A stretch of 64,000 nucleotides of DNA from Collybiopsis luxurians FD-317 M1 (GCA_000827265.1 KN834768.1:542765-606764), one strand, 5' to 3'. Shown: positions 1 to 12,290, counted from the stretch's first letter. Notes: a model not told the origin generated them from the sequence alone. Numbers and translations are program-made.

Positions 1-466
1 AGTATGCTTAGTATTAGTCGTTTACTCGTGATGGCGAATAACGGGTTGGGAGCAGGTTTTACGATCAAGGACTACTTACCAAAGTTGTTAAGCTCGCAGC
101 ACACAGCTTGACCGTCGCTGTTAAAAAGACAAAGAAGTAATTTGAGCAAGTCATATTTAAGAATTTGGACGAGGGCATGAGAAACGAGGGATAATTGGGA
201 CATAGGATATGTGCGTACCAAGTACTACTACCAGGGACGATGTTAGTACAGGAGAGAGCGATGTTGATGTCCAGAGTGGGGAGAATGATGTCGTGTGAGG
301 CGAGGATGGGATCTGCGATGCTGCTGGAAGCTTTAGTAAGGGTTTCGCAGCAGAGTGGGCCGCCACCGGTGATGCAGTTGGCGGCGGGTTCGCAGATTCC
401 GCCTTGTTCGGCGGAAGTGAGGGTGACACTGAGAGCAGCGAAAATAAAGGCCAGTTTAAGCTGCAT
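1..466 (-). CDS. Class I hydrophobin, 3' end cut off by the window edge
   Basis: Small secreted amphipathic wall-coat protein. The chosen start (466) begins MQLKLAFIFAALSVTLTSA, a typical signal peptide. Exon 1 is 466-219 and exon 2 is 117-80; splicing rebuilds a Cys codon across the intron and gives CDGQAVCC. Seven of the eight hydrophobin cysteines are then visible: C-x7-CC, about 32 residues, C, then C-x5-CC. An extra early pair (CEPAANC) precedes them. The CC-to-C gap of about 32 suits class I. A GTAAGT donor at 79 opens a last intron, so the final cysteine and the stop lie beyond position 1. The raw open reading frame runs through the first intron and hides the family. Confident by cysteine pattern; the surface role is family knowledge. 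Confidence 0.85.
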
Positions 467-1222
467 GGTTGATTTGTTTAGTGGATGGATAGACCGACTA
501 GAGAAGGATTGATGAGGGATATTGTTCGAGTAAAAGATGATAGACCCACTCCCCCGCAAGTAATTTCGAGTGGTCCATTTTTATGAATCGTCCCTTGGTA
601 ATTCATTTCTTATTTTGGTTGCGGGAAGGCAGACCATTTTACTTCACGTCAAGATATAGCAGACGTAATTGACTGACGACTGAGGTAGATAGACGTACTA
701 CGGCCTTAGCTCCCTCAAACGGGGCGTGTGTCTATCATATCTCTGCCACTGACGTCCTCTCGAAAGAATTTTCAAAGTCAGTTGAATTGGGATAGGTCAG
801 TGAGCGATGAGCATTGTGGCGAATGTCATGATTCATGAATAAGCCGTCGACAATCAAAACCGTACTTACGGAATTAGTTCCCCCCGCCCTTCCTTCGCCT
901 CCCGTTCTCTTGAGTTTTTGTCTAGGAACTGAGCTTGTTTAGCCAGAAGAGAATATGAGGGTTTGTAGAAGCTAGAGCAGCAGAGAGCCGGAGGCCGTCG
1001 GCGCTTAAACGGTAAGTCCGGCAAGTTCCGAAGCGCATGGAATTTAGCGCTCAAAGCTACTCTTTACCTCGAACGACGACGAGCATCGATCTTGGCTGCG
1101 ACTCCAGCGGCCTCTACTGCGCCTCATCGCCGTCGTCGTTACGCTTCTTTGTCTCACCGGTGACGTAGACACCCGTCTTTATCCTTGTTAGCGATACCTC
1201 AATCGATTCATAACCCGTACAG
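467..1222. other. Intergenic, divergent promoters of the hydrophobin and the DUF726 gene
   Basis: No coding region I can support. The neighbouring genes point away from each other, so both promoters should lie here. I see no clear named element. Confidence 0.5.
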
Positions 1223-4200
1223 ATGTCCCGCCGCCGTGACCCATCACCACCCGTCATCGATATCTTTGACGACGACGACGAAGGATGGCAAGATATGCCC
1301 GTCGTTCACCAAGATGAGATCCGGGGTGGATTAGACGAGGAAGATCAGAAGAAATATCATTACCGTCCTCAGTCGGAAACTAAATACGCTTCTTCTTCTG
1401 GTACTGTTTCCAGTCTCAATACGTCCGGGGCAAAAGTTGTTGGGAACGCTACTGGGACCACACTGGACACGGATGAACAAGGATACCGATGGAGAGCGAA
1501 TCCGATGGGGGAGAAGGGTAGCGGTGAGTCAGTGGATCAATCCTCGAGTCTCGGGATTCTTCTAATCGAAATTGAAATTGTATGTTCAAGGTGTGAAAGA
1601 TTATCACGACTTCCACAACGAATCGAACTACACACGACTTCGACACGTAGAGGAAGATTGGGACGAAGGTGAAGAGGTGCACAAGACATCGCAGTATCTC
1701 TTTGGTGACGGCGACATGTTGGACGACCGAAAAGCTATAACGCCATTATCACAGATGCAGCAAACGAAAGGACTGCTGTCAGAGAGTCAAAAGATCGCAT
1801 ATGTCGGATTGTGTGCGTTGGTGACGAGACAGATGATCAAGGACCTTTCTGTCCCAGAGGTGACGAAGAAAAAGGTTAAAGTGCAAGTTAAAGTTCCTGT
1901 GCCGCCTGCCAAGGATGGCGAAGATGGTTCTACGCGGTCGGGGAGGAATTCACTTGATTCCAAAGGCGCCAAAACTGACTCGAAGAAAGTGCAAGGTTCG
2001 ATGGAAACGGAGTATCAGTGGAAGACTGAGACAAGGTACGAGGAGAAGCCGACTGGTAAAATCCGGAAAGAGTTTCGCGACGCTGTGAAAAATATGGAAC
2101 TGTGGGCGCTCAAGATTATGGGTCGATTGTATTATCATATCGAGTTAGAAGGGGCTGGTAAGGGTTTGCCTTCCTCCGTTCGTATGAAGCTATTTGACCT
2201 GACTCTGGCCTTTTTATCTAGAACAACGAATGATTGAATCCCTCTCCCAGCACGGCGTCCAACCGACCGACCTCGTACCGGCTCTTCAACAAATGAAGGA
2301 AGTTCCTAATCCAGAATGGACACACGCAGGATCGTATTCGTACGATTCGCATCTGGACCCAGAGACGGATGATCCGCCTTCGTACTCGGATTCAATGGAT
2401 CCCTCACACCCTACGAACCCTTCACATCAACCTTCAAGCGATGCAAAAGATAACGCTCCAGGTCCACCGTCGTCGTCGTCACCCACTAAGCCAGCTCCTG
2501 TGCCGAAAACGATTATGCTGGACATGAGATATACGTTGCTGACAGATTTGTTTCTGATTCTCATTGCGGATTCGGTGTATGACTCTCGTATGTGTCTCTG
2601 CAATTCCCTTCCCTCTCTCTCTCTCTTTATGTCTCTCTCGCGACTCCTAAGACGAATTATTGACTTATCTGATAGGCTCGAGATCATTGTTATTCCGAGT
2701 TGGTCAATATCTCGGATTGACGCCTTGGGAGACGGTTGTTTTCGAAGGGAGGGTCGTAGAAGCTGTTGGTATACAGGAGGTACGGTACATCTATTCAACG
2801 CACTTTCTATTTCCCCAAACCCACATTTGTCCGTCCGTCTCTTCCTCTGACCCCCAGACTGTCCAACTCTTTATCATCCCAATCTTCGCCTTAGTCCTCA
2901 CTTTGATATCTGATATCTGATTAACATTTTTGACACTCGCAAATAGGATACTGCCGAAGAGGGTTTACAACAGAATCAGGATGCGGTTCAATCCCAGGTG
3001 AAAGCGTTGAGGAATAGGCGAATCGCGTTATTAGGATTGGCGACGCTTGGAGGGGGTTTGGTCATTGGATTGAGTGCAGGGCTGTTAGCGCCTGTCATTG
3101 GGGTTGGGTTGGGTATGTCCGATTGCACCTTGCTTCACTTACTCCTTGTTCCACCTTTGTCTTAACTGAATTCTTGCATTTTGCGTTCTTCGCGCTCTTT
3201 ACTTTCCTTTTTCTAGTTTTTTTTAATTTAGTGTTGAATACTCTTATACTAACGCCGACATCCGCGGGCTCTTTTTCTATAGGAACGGCGTTCTCGACTA
3301 TAGGTATCACAGGAGCTTCCTCGTTCCTTGCTGGAGCCGGAGGGGCGGCGGTTATTACAACGGGGGGAGTGTTGACTGGGGCTGGGATTGCGGGAAAAGG
3401 TGAGCTTTTGTTTTCATTTGAATCAAAGGGCTTTGTCGTATCTGTGGTTCTTTTCATTGCCCTGGATATCGACTTTTTCTAATAAATTTTGACAGGCATG
3501 CACCGTCGAACACAAGTCGTCCGTGTGTTTGATGTGTTGCCGCTGCATAAGAATGGACGGGTCGGGTGTGTGTTGAGTGTTCCTGGGTGAGTGAAATCTT
3601 TGTTCCTGTCTGCTCGGTGGGTTATTCATATCGTTTTTTTCTACCCTGCACTTCTGTGGAATTCTGTTCTCCCCTTCCCCTTTGGTTACTCGTACTACGT
3701 TTTCCCTTTCTGGTCACCTTTGTTTCTCCCACCCAAACCGCAAAATGGACGGAAACGGCTTCTATACGTTTCGTACATGGAATCCTGTGCATGAATTTCG
3801 TTTTCAATTCGTCTTACTCCTCCGCCGATCGAAACCAGCTTCCTTAATGGCCCACTGGACGATCCAAGGTTACCGTTCAGTGTGCTGGACCCGGTTATCG
3901 GTGATGTGTTTTCGGTGCTTTGGGAGCCGGAGATGATTCGGGAGACCGGTAGCGCGTTGAAGATTCTGACTGGTACGTAGATTTCTCTTCTTCCTTATGT
4001 GGGCCAGCGATCCATGTTGAGGCGATGACGGGACTCAAAAAAAAAAAAATGATTTGGTTGCTCAACAGGTGAAGTCTTATCACAAATTGGTCAAACGGTA
4101 CTTCAGGCGACGGTTATGGCGACGTTGATGACGGCGTTACAATGGCCTATTAGTGAGTAGTTGCTCCCAAATTCTCGTTTTCTTTTCCGTTCTCAAGTAC

Positions 4201-6470
4201 CACTTTTTCCCTTTTATCCCAGTTCTAACCAAACTCGGCTACCTAATCGACAACCCATGGTCAAACGCCCTCGACCGTGCCCGCGCAGCCGGGCTCGTCC
4301 TCGCCTCCGTCCTCCGTGAGCGCCAACTAGGCGTCCGACCTGTAACCCTCATTGGCTTTTCCCTCGGTGCCCGAGTCATCTTTTACGCCCTCCTAGACCT
4401 AGCCAAGACCGGAAGCTACGGTATCGTCCAAGATGTCTTCCTGCTGGGTGCGACGTTGAGTGTGAGCAAGTCGATGTGGGAGCAGACGAGGAGTGTCGTT
4501 GGGGGACGATATGTGAATGTGTATGCGAGGAATGATTGGGTGTTGAATTATTTGTTTAGGGCTAGTAGTGCTGCTACGGGTGAGATTCCGTTTTTGGAAA
4601 ATGTGTGAATAAATCGGCTGACGAGTTGGTTTTGTTTGTCTTTTCTTTTCGCTCATCCTCCTTCGCTCTTACGCCCGTCTAACCTTCTGCTGGAACACCT
4701 TGCTCATCGTTCACCATGTCTTCCTATTCTCAACCTTCGCGTATTGGCACATATTCTAACCAGGCAACGTCAACGCCGTCGCCGGTCTCCGCCCCATCCT
4801 CGACGTCCAGGGAATAGAGAACGTCGATGTGACGGACAAGATCGCTGGACATATGAGCTATCGTGTGTACATGCCGCTGATTTTGGAGGAGTTGGGATTC
4901 AGAGTGACGGAGAAGTATTTTGATGAAGTTGAGGTGGGTGCTTTTTGTGCTTTACTGGTTATTTTTCGGTTTTGCTGATTCGAGTATTTGTTTCTGCCCC
5001 CTCTCTTCCCGCTATCTTTACTTTTATGTGATTGCCTGTCCTCCTCCCTCCTCTTCTCTCCCCCCTCCCCGCTCCCCCTTCTCCTTGCTCCTCCCTCTCC
5101 TCCCTCCTATGCTTTTCATTCCCCTCCTTCTTCTGCCGTGTCCTCCCTCTTCCCTGCTATACCCTGCCCTCCTCCTTCTCCTGCTTCTCCACCTGTCCCT
5201 TTCCCTCCACATTCTCCATGAACGTCCCTCCCTTCTCCCCCTTCTCCCGTTCGTTTACATCCTCTCCATATGTCAACCCCCTTTGCTTTACCCACGTCCC
5301 TCCCTATAGGAGCCCGATTTTGAAGGCGACCGTGTTGTCGTCACTGAAGAACAAGAAACTGAAAAAAAGGGATGGTTCGGTCGACGGAATAATAAACGTC
5401 AAAGTACGAATATGAGCTCTCGGACGGGCATACAGAGGCCACCGAGCTATGCCAGTTGGGCTGATAAGGACAAGGCCAAGTCAAAGATGAATGAGGGTAG
5501 TATTGCGACTTCGGCTACGACAGGGTCCACGATGGCCAATGACGACGGTGATGATGATCTTCCACCGCGAGAAGATACACCTATAGCGGGATCTTCAACG
5601 CCTGGACGGACAGCTTCGCCAGTATCGACCAATGCTGCAACGGCAGACCCGAGCTCAAGGTCGTCTACGCCGACTCCTGGCAGCAAGGGGGTTCCGCTGC
5701 ATGGTGATAGTAGCACGAGCACGCTGCCAAAGACTGCTGGGTTCGATCTTGCTGCTATCAAGGCCGAGCTGGAGGGTGCCAAGGTTCAGGGTACGGGTGA
5801 GATGGGTGCTGGTGCGGATTTGGGTATTGGTCCGACCCGTGGGGCGTATGTCTCGCTGGATAAAAGTACCCACAATCCCGACTCCCGGTTCGACCTTGCT
5901 GCCATCAAGGATGTCTTGGATTCGGAGGGTATTAAGGTGGATGGGGTCGTATTACCTGCGATGGAGACTCCAAGGATCGATAGTGGATTGGGGTCTCGAG
6001 GATATGGACCTACGTCATTGGATCTTCATGACGGGGATGATGAGCTGCAAGAGGCTGGGGATCCGTTTGCTGATGAAGATGAATATGGAAGAGAAGTGCC
6101 ACCTGCGCCGCCGGAAAAATTTTCTGCTGCTGCTTTATCATATCCAAATCAGAACAGAGGTATTGGTACGAGTGCTGGTGGTTTCACGTACAGTGGCCCT
6201 TCCTCGGCTTCGCTGGCATATAACCCTTTCGCGTCTGCTTCGGCGGGAGAGAACTTTTCGCTTCCCAATACATTTGAGAGAATTCCTTCTGCGGGATTAG
6301 GATCTGGGTTTGGTTCGTCGTTTGGATTTGGGGGGACAGGTACGGGATCGGCTGGAGGAGGTGTAGCTGGAATATCATTTGGAGGTGCGGACGGGAGCAT
6401 CAGTCTAGGGTCACCAGACCCATGGGCGGTTCCGTCACAGAGAAAGGAAGAGAATAATCCATGGGGTTAA
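1223..6470 (+). CDS. DUF726 (TMCO4/Mil1-like) alpha/beta-hydrolase membrane protein
   Basis: Twelve exons join in frame to about 1205 aa: 1223-1523, 1591-2157, 2222-2587, 2676-2779, 2947-3112, 3283-3399, 3496-3586, 3839-3972, 4069-4152, 4223-4579, 4764-4933 and 5310-6470. The N-terminus is acidic. A Gly/Ala-rich hydrophobic stretch (about residues 465-540) should be membrane-embedded. The hydrolase core follows: nucleophile elbow GFSLGAR (Ser about 690), Asp in YARNDWVL (about 748) and His in AGHMSY (about 792) form a plausible Ser-Asp-His triad. The C-terminal ~390 residues are Ser/Gly/Pro-rich and probably disordered. Human TMCO4 and yeast Mil1 (which binds the AP-1 adaptor) belong to this family; the substrate is unknown. 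The only soft junction is the first acceptor, which reads AAG. Confidence 0.88.
4934..5309 (+). repeat. Long pyrimidine-rich intron of the DUF726 gene
   Basis: This 376-nt intron is several times longer than most introns around it and is almost pure C/T from about 5030 to 5290. It creates long false open frames on both strands (Pro/Leu/Ser-rich on +, Arg/Glu/Gly-rich on -). The donor is GTGGGT and the acceptor CCCTATAG, and the flanking exons join in frame as ...DEVE|EPDFEGD.... Confidence 0.8.
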
Positions 6471-6953
6471 CACATTCGATGAGAGATGGGAGTGGAATGG
6501 AGAGGAGGTCTAGGTAGGGTGGTAGGTGGTGCGGCGATACAGTTTACTATTCTCATTAGCATCGTTAATGCACACGTATATTCCATTCGTACATGTCCGA
6601 TTAAATTTACGCTACATGCTAGGTTTTATTAGATGCATATCCATTTGTCCATGTACACTGGCATCAATTACTCGTTCTCTCTGTTTTTCATCTTTCACAT
6701 CTGCTGGAAGTGACCGTTGAAGTTTTAATGTATGGGTAATAGGGAAGGATTGCCAACTCTGTTGGATAATCTACTCAGTTTGCTGGTTAACCTATAGCCT
6801 CCAACGTCGCAGTATATAATCCCACCAATCTCGAGTGCAAAAGACTTCGGGGTGGAATAGATAAATTGATAGGTATTACGCTGCAAGGAATTGCACCCTT
6901 GCGTAAACCAAGTCATTAATCCAGCGTTGGCGACCAAAGGTAAAGAAATCGAC
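6471..6953. other. Intergenic, 3' flanks
   Basis: Downstream region of the DUF726 gene. No coding signal seen. The tRNA terminator marks its right end. Confidence 0.5.
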
Positions 6954-6958
6954 AAAAA
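6954..6958 (-). terminator. RNA polymerase III terminator of the tRNA-Leu
   Basis: A run of five T on the minus strand lies 7 nt after the tRNA 3' end, the usual Pol III stop. Confidence 0.7.
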
Positions 6959-6964
6959 GATAAT

Positions 6965-7062
6965 GACAAGAGTGGGATTTGAACCCACGCGGACATTCGC
7001 CCATGAGAAGGAAGCATACAATGTACTTGAGTCACACGCCTTAACCACTCGGCCATCTTGCC
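6965..7062 (-). tRNA. tRNA-Leu(CAA) with an intron
   Basis: The minus strand folds as a leucine tRNA: acceptor strand GGCAAGA pairs with TCTTGTC, the D arm is GCC...GGC, the T arm is GTGGG-TTCAAAT-CCCAC, and there is a long variable arm (GGC-GAAT-GTC). The anticodon loop begins C-T-CAA-G with anticodon CAA at 7029-7027. An 18-nt intron (7025-7008) follows the base 3' of the anticodon. It contains TTG, which can pair with CAA, as in yeast tRNA-Leu(CAA) introns. The anticodon stem uses two G-U pairs. The B box reads GGTTCAAATCC. The acceptor has one G-U pair. Intron ends are inferred from the fold. Confidence 0.88.
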
Positions 7063-7921
7063 TATAGTCTTTTGGATAGCTCAAGTCATGCTGTCTGATT
7101 GTAGTCCGGGAGACAAGAATTCACAGTGACACTCCAACTGTACCTGCTTCTCAACCTCTACTTGACATAGCTGGGCTAGTTTAATGAAAGAGCCTCACCT
7201 ATCCAACGGAGGCTTACTCGGTCCCCAATCTGATCAAAGTTGAATCAATCATGCTCAAAGATTGCACGTTGGAGGAATTGAATACTGTAAGATTCAAATT
7301 TCGCTCTTTCCCGCCAGCATCATTACTCGCGGACGACAGGTGGAGTTCCGGTGCTCAAATGCTCAGCAGCAGTTCAATAACTTTTGAACCTAAACGATGA
7401 ATCGAAAAGTATGTATCTCTGCTTCGTCGAACTTCGAGTCAGAGGCAATTGAAGAGGTGATCGATCCCTAAGCAAATATTTCTCGCCTGCATTTTCTTGT
7501 GCCCTCCGCGGAGTCCTACGACGATATCTGGCAAGCTTTCTTCCTCAATTCTTCAGCGCCACACCGGGTCATACTTCGCTGGAGATGCAATCAGCCTTTC
7601 TTGAAATTACTATTGTCTAGCACATCCAAATCAGCTGGTTTTTGATTCAAGAAGAATTCCAGTGCCATTGCACTCCCAGCTGCAACTTGTGATGTGTATA
7701 GAAGACGTCGATAACGCAATCAAATGTATTGAGAGTTACTTTCGTTGGTTGTTTGTTGGAATGCTGTCGATGAGAAGAAGGCTGAAACATGGCTCGGTGA
7801 AATTGAATTGATATCACCTAGTCATCCCCGAAGTTACGGCCGATGACTTTGAAATATCAAAGAGCGCTCAGTCAACGACGACAATTCCACCCTCACCATC
7901 CCAGACGGGTCGTCTTCGATA
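7063..7921. other. Intergenic, promoter of the MFS transporter
   Basis: No gene I can support on either strand. Confidence 0.5.
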
Positions 7922-10009
7922 ATGTCTTCGTCTCTAGACAGGAAGGTCGAGTCCAATAAAGGCTCTAGCCATTTTGAGACCACCAGTCAGGAAGTTTCTG
8001 AAAGCTCAGCCGTCGGATCCAACGAGGTGAAGAATCCTGCTGCGCCACCGTCTTTAGACTTTCCTGAAGGAGGTTTGGCTGGATGGTGAGTAAAAATATA
8101 TTTGGCACTATATCGCATAAATTCATTCACCGCATCTAGGGCCACTGTTCTCGGGGCGTAAGTAAGAAAAGATCCTCCAATTGCGTTTCTGCTGAAAAGA
8201 CTTTGGAAGGTTTCTCATTCAATTCTGTGGATTCGGGTGAGTTTCCCTTATGCGTGTTGGTGTACGAGTATGGTTTCACTGCAACTCCGACGCAGATATT
8301 CATCGTCCTTTGGAGTATACCAAGGTTAAATCCTTTGCAAATACCGGCCTTTTGTATTTTTTAACATGTCTTCAGCCTATTATACCACGGTCTACATAAC
8401 CAATGAAAGCGCGTCGACAATCTCGTAAGTCTGGCAGAATCTTACTGCCTTGATTGCTCTAATGTTGCATCAGATGGATTGGTGGTGTAAATGCGTCTTT
8501 CACCATCTTTTTTGGATTAATTTCGGGAAGACTTTTTGACAAGGGCTACTTGTGAGGCGATTGCTTCGAGACTATCAATGCGTTTCAAGCTAATCCGGAA
8601 AATTTAAGCTACCATATGGTCTGGGGAGGTGCTGTTCTGGACATCATCTGTCTTTGGCTTCTAACCCTCGCGAAGCCGGACAGTTTCTATCAGGTACGAG
8701 CTTCATTGCTTCCTCGCGGTGCTTTGCCCGAACTCTCGATCTACAGAATTTCCTTGCTCAAGGTATTGGTTGCGGAATTGCGCAGGGGATGATGTATTTA
8801 CCATGTATTGCCGTCGTGTCACATTACTTCAGGCAACGACGAGCACTTGCTATGACCATAGTTGCTTCAGGATCTTCGATGGGCTCCATTGTCCAACCCA
8901 TTATGTTAAACAACCTCCTGAATGAACACGGATACAAGACTGCTTCGGTAGCCAATGCGGCGCTTCTGACCGGGATCCTGGCCATCGCCTGCGCTTTAAT
9001 GCGTACAAGGCTCCCTCCGCCCCCGACTTTGATGCCTTTTACTACCGCTGTTGTGAAATTCTCCAAAGATGGTGCCTACGTTATAGCATGCTTGGGGTCA
9101 GCCACTTGTATTGGATGGAACACAGACGTTGATTCATACTTTATAGATTTATCATATTTTCTATTGGGTATTTCTACCCGTTGTTCTATATCCAGCTCGA
9201 CGCCGAGCTGCATGGTCTCTCCAGAGATGTTGACTTCTATGTTGTAAGTGCATCTCGATTAATTTCAAACAGGATAAGCTCTCACTTCATATGCGATTGT
9301 TTTTTGTATTAGCTGGTCATTTTGAACGTGTTTAGTTTCCTTGGACGTCTTAGTCCTGGGTTCCTGGTGAACAGAGTTGGCGTTGCAAACTTGATCACAA
9401 TGGGGATGTTCGGCTGCGGTGTGGTGATGCTCGGGATGATTGGGGCAAAGTCTGAGGGAAGTTTCATTGTAGTAGCCATTCTATACGGGTACTCTGCTGG
9501 GACTTGTACGTTCTTGTTTGCCGTCCTCATACCAGGCGATATTCTGATCCATTGTTTAATCAAAAGTCATTTCCCTTTCCAACCCTCTACTGGCCAGTTT
9601 CGCCACAGATCAAATGGAAGTCGGGTGAGTGGCATTGGAAAATACAATCTTTTAATCGATTGAAGTGTGTCCCTTGCAGCGCTAGGATGGGCATTGGGTT
9701 CACTCTTTCTGGTATCGGAGGTCTAGTCGGTGCGGTGATATTTTGCGCTTCCTTCCAGCTCAATCTGCTGATGATCTGAGTAGGCGGGTCTATCGAAGGA
9801 GCGTTGTTAACAAAGAAATTCATTTGGTGGAAGCCCGCCGTCTTCAGTGCCGTATGTTATTTAACTTGTAGAAATCTCTTGAACCTTTTACTGAGACGTT
9901 CGGACAGATATTCGTACTTGCTGGAGTTGCTCTCATGGTTGTCATGATCATTATACTGCATCAGCGTAAACGGGAGAAGGCCGCCACAATAGCTTTAGAA
10001 AAAGCTTGA
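7922..10009 (+). CDS. MFS transporter, monocarboxylate-transporter (MCT) type
   Basis: Multi-exon gene that reads intact once about 12 short introns are removed. After a Ser/Glu-rich N-terminus (start at 7922) comes FPEGGLAGWATVLGAFLIQF, the usual first helix of fungal MCT-like permeases. Later blocks match the family order: GYSSSFGVYQ, SWIGGVNASFTIFFGLISG, GIGCGIAQGMMYLPCIAVV, YFYPLFYIQLDAELHGLSRD, FLGRLSPGFLVNRVGVANL, NPLLASFATDQMEVGARMG and GIGGLVGGSIEGALLTKK. It ends HQRKREKAATIALEKA. Twelve helices are expected; I infer plasma-membrane uptake or export of a small carboxylate or related solute, substrate unknown. Three splice sites are weak (donors GTTAAA and GTCAGC, one AAG acceptor), but the joined frame fits the family so well that I call the gene functional. 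Confidence 0.85.
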
Positions 10010-12003
10010 AGCTCCAAGCCTCATTTGTATTAGATCCCTTAAACGATTATTCGCATGTCTTGTTTTCTGATCTGACAGCCTCTAATATATCGTCGTTAGG
10101 ACCTTGCCCGTACTTCTTAGTCCAGCTGACGGTCTGAAGATTCCACTCGGATTATGTCGTGAATAGTAGATTGTGCCTCTCGCAAGTATTGGGAGAATTG
10201 CCAGTTTGCCACTCTTCACGCTAATACCATGGCATCTTCCTTGCATGCTTGTGTCGCTATACCGATGCTCGGTAATACTCTAGGACCGTATAGGACATTT
10301 GAAGTGCCCAAGTCATACATACATCCTAAAGTCGTAATCTCGTCGCCGTCGTCTCTCGTGGTACATCGCGCCCGGTTGACCTGAAACACCTTGACGTAAC
10401 GCACAAAGTTTTGATCCTCTGCCCAGGTAGATTCATGGAAGGGTTCCGGAGGGAGTTCAGATTGTGCCACCCCCGGGCATGACATCAAATGTAAGTAAAA
10501 TACGAACCGTAGCTGGATAGGGTGTGCTTCAAAAATCGATAACAGAGACAGAAACTGGGCTACATACACAGGGTGCTAAAAATGTTCATAGCTTTCCGAG
10601 CTAGACATGGCTCCGCCAAAGGAAATTTCCGCATGGCGTTTTATTTGTACCAACGTCATCTTTTGACATATTACCCAAGGCTTGCTTGCAGTAGATTGAC
10701 GGTTTTATTCAACAGGGAGTGCAACGACTACCCTCTGATCTTATGACGCTCGAATTGAACACTGGCAAAAAATGATGCACAGTAGTTCGATATCCATTAA
10801 ATATAGAGAATTCCTTATGAAGAAAAATTGGGATTAACTTACGCTCGGATGCCACACAGTAGGATGGTAAAATTATGCTGAATTTCGAAGTCCACGAGCT
10901 CTCATTTTCTATTAAACATCCTACGGCAGTTATTGATACGGCTTTCAGGGCGGGTTTTATATCGTCCTATCGAAAAGGAACCCTGCTTACAGCCGCCGTT
11001 GCGCCCATTGTTTGCTCGAGGTCGGATTTCGGCATTTCGAAACAGTGCATCTGGAGGCTAGTACTGCGACTTCTGCAAGTTTGTTTCTCGGTGTTCACAG
11101 ATGATTATTTAGCTGTAGCCAAGGACGGTGTAATCGAGTCCTTGATGATGTATTCCTGCGAAGCCTTGAACATGATTTGACCTTATGTTCAGTGCCTCGT
11201 AAGCCTTACTCAGGTATCAAGACAAGCCACGAAAAATTCTCAGGAAGCTAACGCAGTTGCCGCTGGATTCTCGTTGGATGTAGTCGGACCGAGTTGCCGT
11301 AGCCTCTGCTAAACGCTTCCACTCTTTCGGCCGAGTGTAATTTACTTCATTCCTTCCTTCCTTCCTTTTCTACCGCAAAATAAAGTGATAAACATCGCCT
11401 CTGAAATGCCGCACAGCACATATACTGGTGATCACCTTGAGTTTCGCTAATCTGATGTTATCTCTGTGGGAGTATAAGCAGGTGTCAGCTACGTCTTGAT
11501 AGTTTTACGCGTTAGGAAAATCATGTCTTGCTGCTACTCCGGTCGGAGCTGAAGTAGGCATCATTCCTGGGTGGGCATTATTTCACCTCCGATGAGTTTT
11601 TGTACATTAGAAGTTGCTCCGAAGACTACGGGAGACACCCGAAATTAATACTAGGCACTGAGAGCTATAGAGACGACTCTACAGAGCAATACAGAGGAAG
11701 CACAAACTCTATCACTCCGCATGAGAAGGGGAAGAATTTTCTTTTCCTTAGGTACGTGCAAGAACATATTAATCTTCACGCCAGATAACACGCCAACGAC
11801 TGAACGCGCAGCGGCTAAAGAAAGTCCTTGTGCGGGCACGACGGATCTAGGTTCAAGAAATGTCATCATCCGTCGACATCCATATTTAAACGCCAGGCTT
11901 TCCTTCTCGTTAACCGTGTGTTTATCCTTCGTAGTCGTAGGCCAGTCAGAGGATCCGACCTAGCCTCAAAAATTCAAGACTGTACATATCGTCACCAAAA
12001 ACA
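10010..12003. other. Long intergenic stretch without a supported intact gene
   Basis: About 2 kb AT-rich DNA between the MFS gene and the membrane-protein relic. Open frames here (for example 10216-10569 minus and 10875-11180 plus) show no family I recognise as intact. A short piece near 11121-11170 resembles part of DUF6534 genes and is listed separately. Confidence 0.5.
11121..11170 (+). pseudogene. Possible relic of a DUF6534 membrane-protein exon
   Basis: Translated, this segment gives KDGVIESLMMYSCEAL. The intact DUF6534 gene at 27.7-29.8 kb has LDGVIDSLILYTFETG at the equivalent exon, and the DNA resembles it over about 40 bases. A stop follows shortly and no neighbouring DUF6534 exons are visible. 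It could be a decayed fragment or chance. Low confidence. Confidence 0.25.
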
Positions 12004-12066
12004 ATGTCAGCTACCAGCACTGACCAAGAGGTTCTTGTGGATATCGGGCGTGACTTTGTGGTAGAC
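12004..12066 (+). pseudogene. Relic first exon of the neighbouring multi-pass membrane protein
   Basis: It starts ATGTCAGCTACCAGC and reads MSATSTDQEVLVDIGRDFVV. The first exon of the gene 650 bp downstream starts MSTTSSDREVLLGVGHDFSI. The match includes the bases just before ATG (ACAATG) and fades after about 63 nt; no second exon follows. I read it as a decayed partial tandem copy. It could still provide a short upstream open frame. Confidence 0.65.
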
Positions 12067-12287
12067 ACTGCTTCCCCGTTGCGACAACTTTCTGTAAATT
12101 CACTGGCCCGTTGACAACGGAAGGGATCCAAAATTAACATAGAGGCGACTATGAGAAGCGACACGGCGGGAGAAGAACAATTGATGAAAACTTTATTGCT
12201 CTGTACAAAAATTTAAAAGGGGAAGGAAATCTTTTCATTTTCCTTTTTAAAAGCTTTTTCTACTCCATCGAGAGCCGAAGTAGGCCA

Positions 12288-12290
<3 letters not shown>

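Noticed and set aside
65..559. A 164-residue unknown protein
   Set aside because: The frame reads through an intron and starts too far upstream; correct splicing gives a hydrophobin.
5024..5415. Several overlapping Pro/Leu/Ser-rich or Arg/Glu-rich open frames
   Set aside because: They are all products of the pyrimidine-rich intron of the DUF726 gene and share no codon signal.
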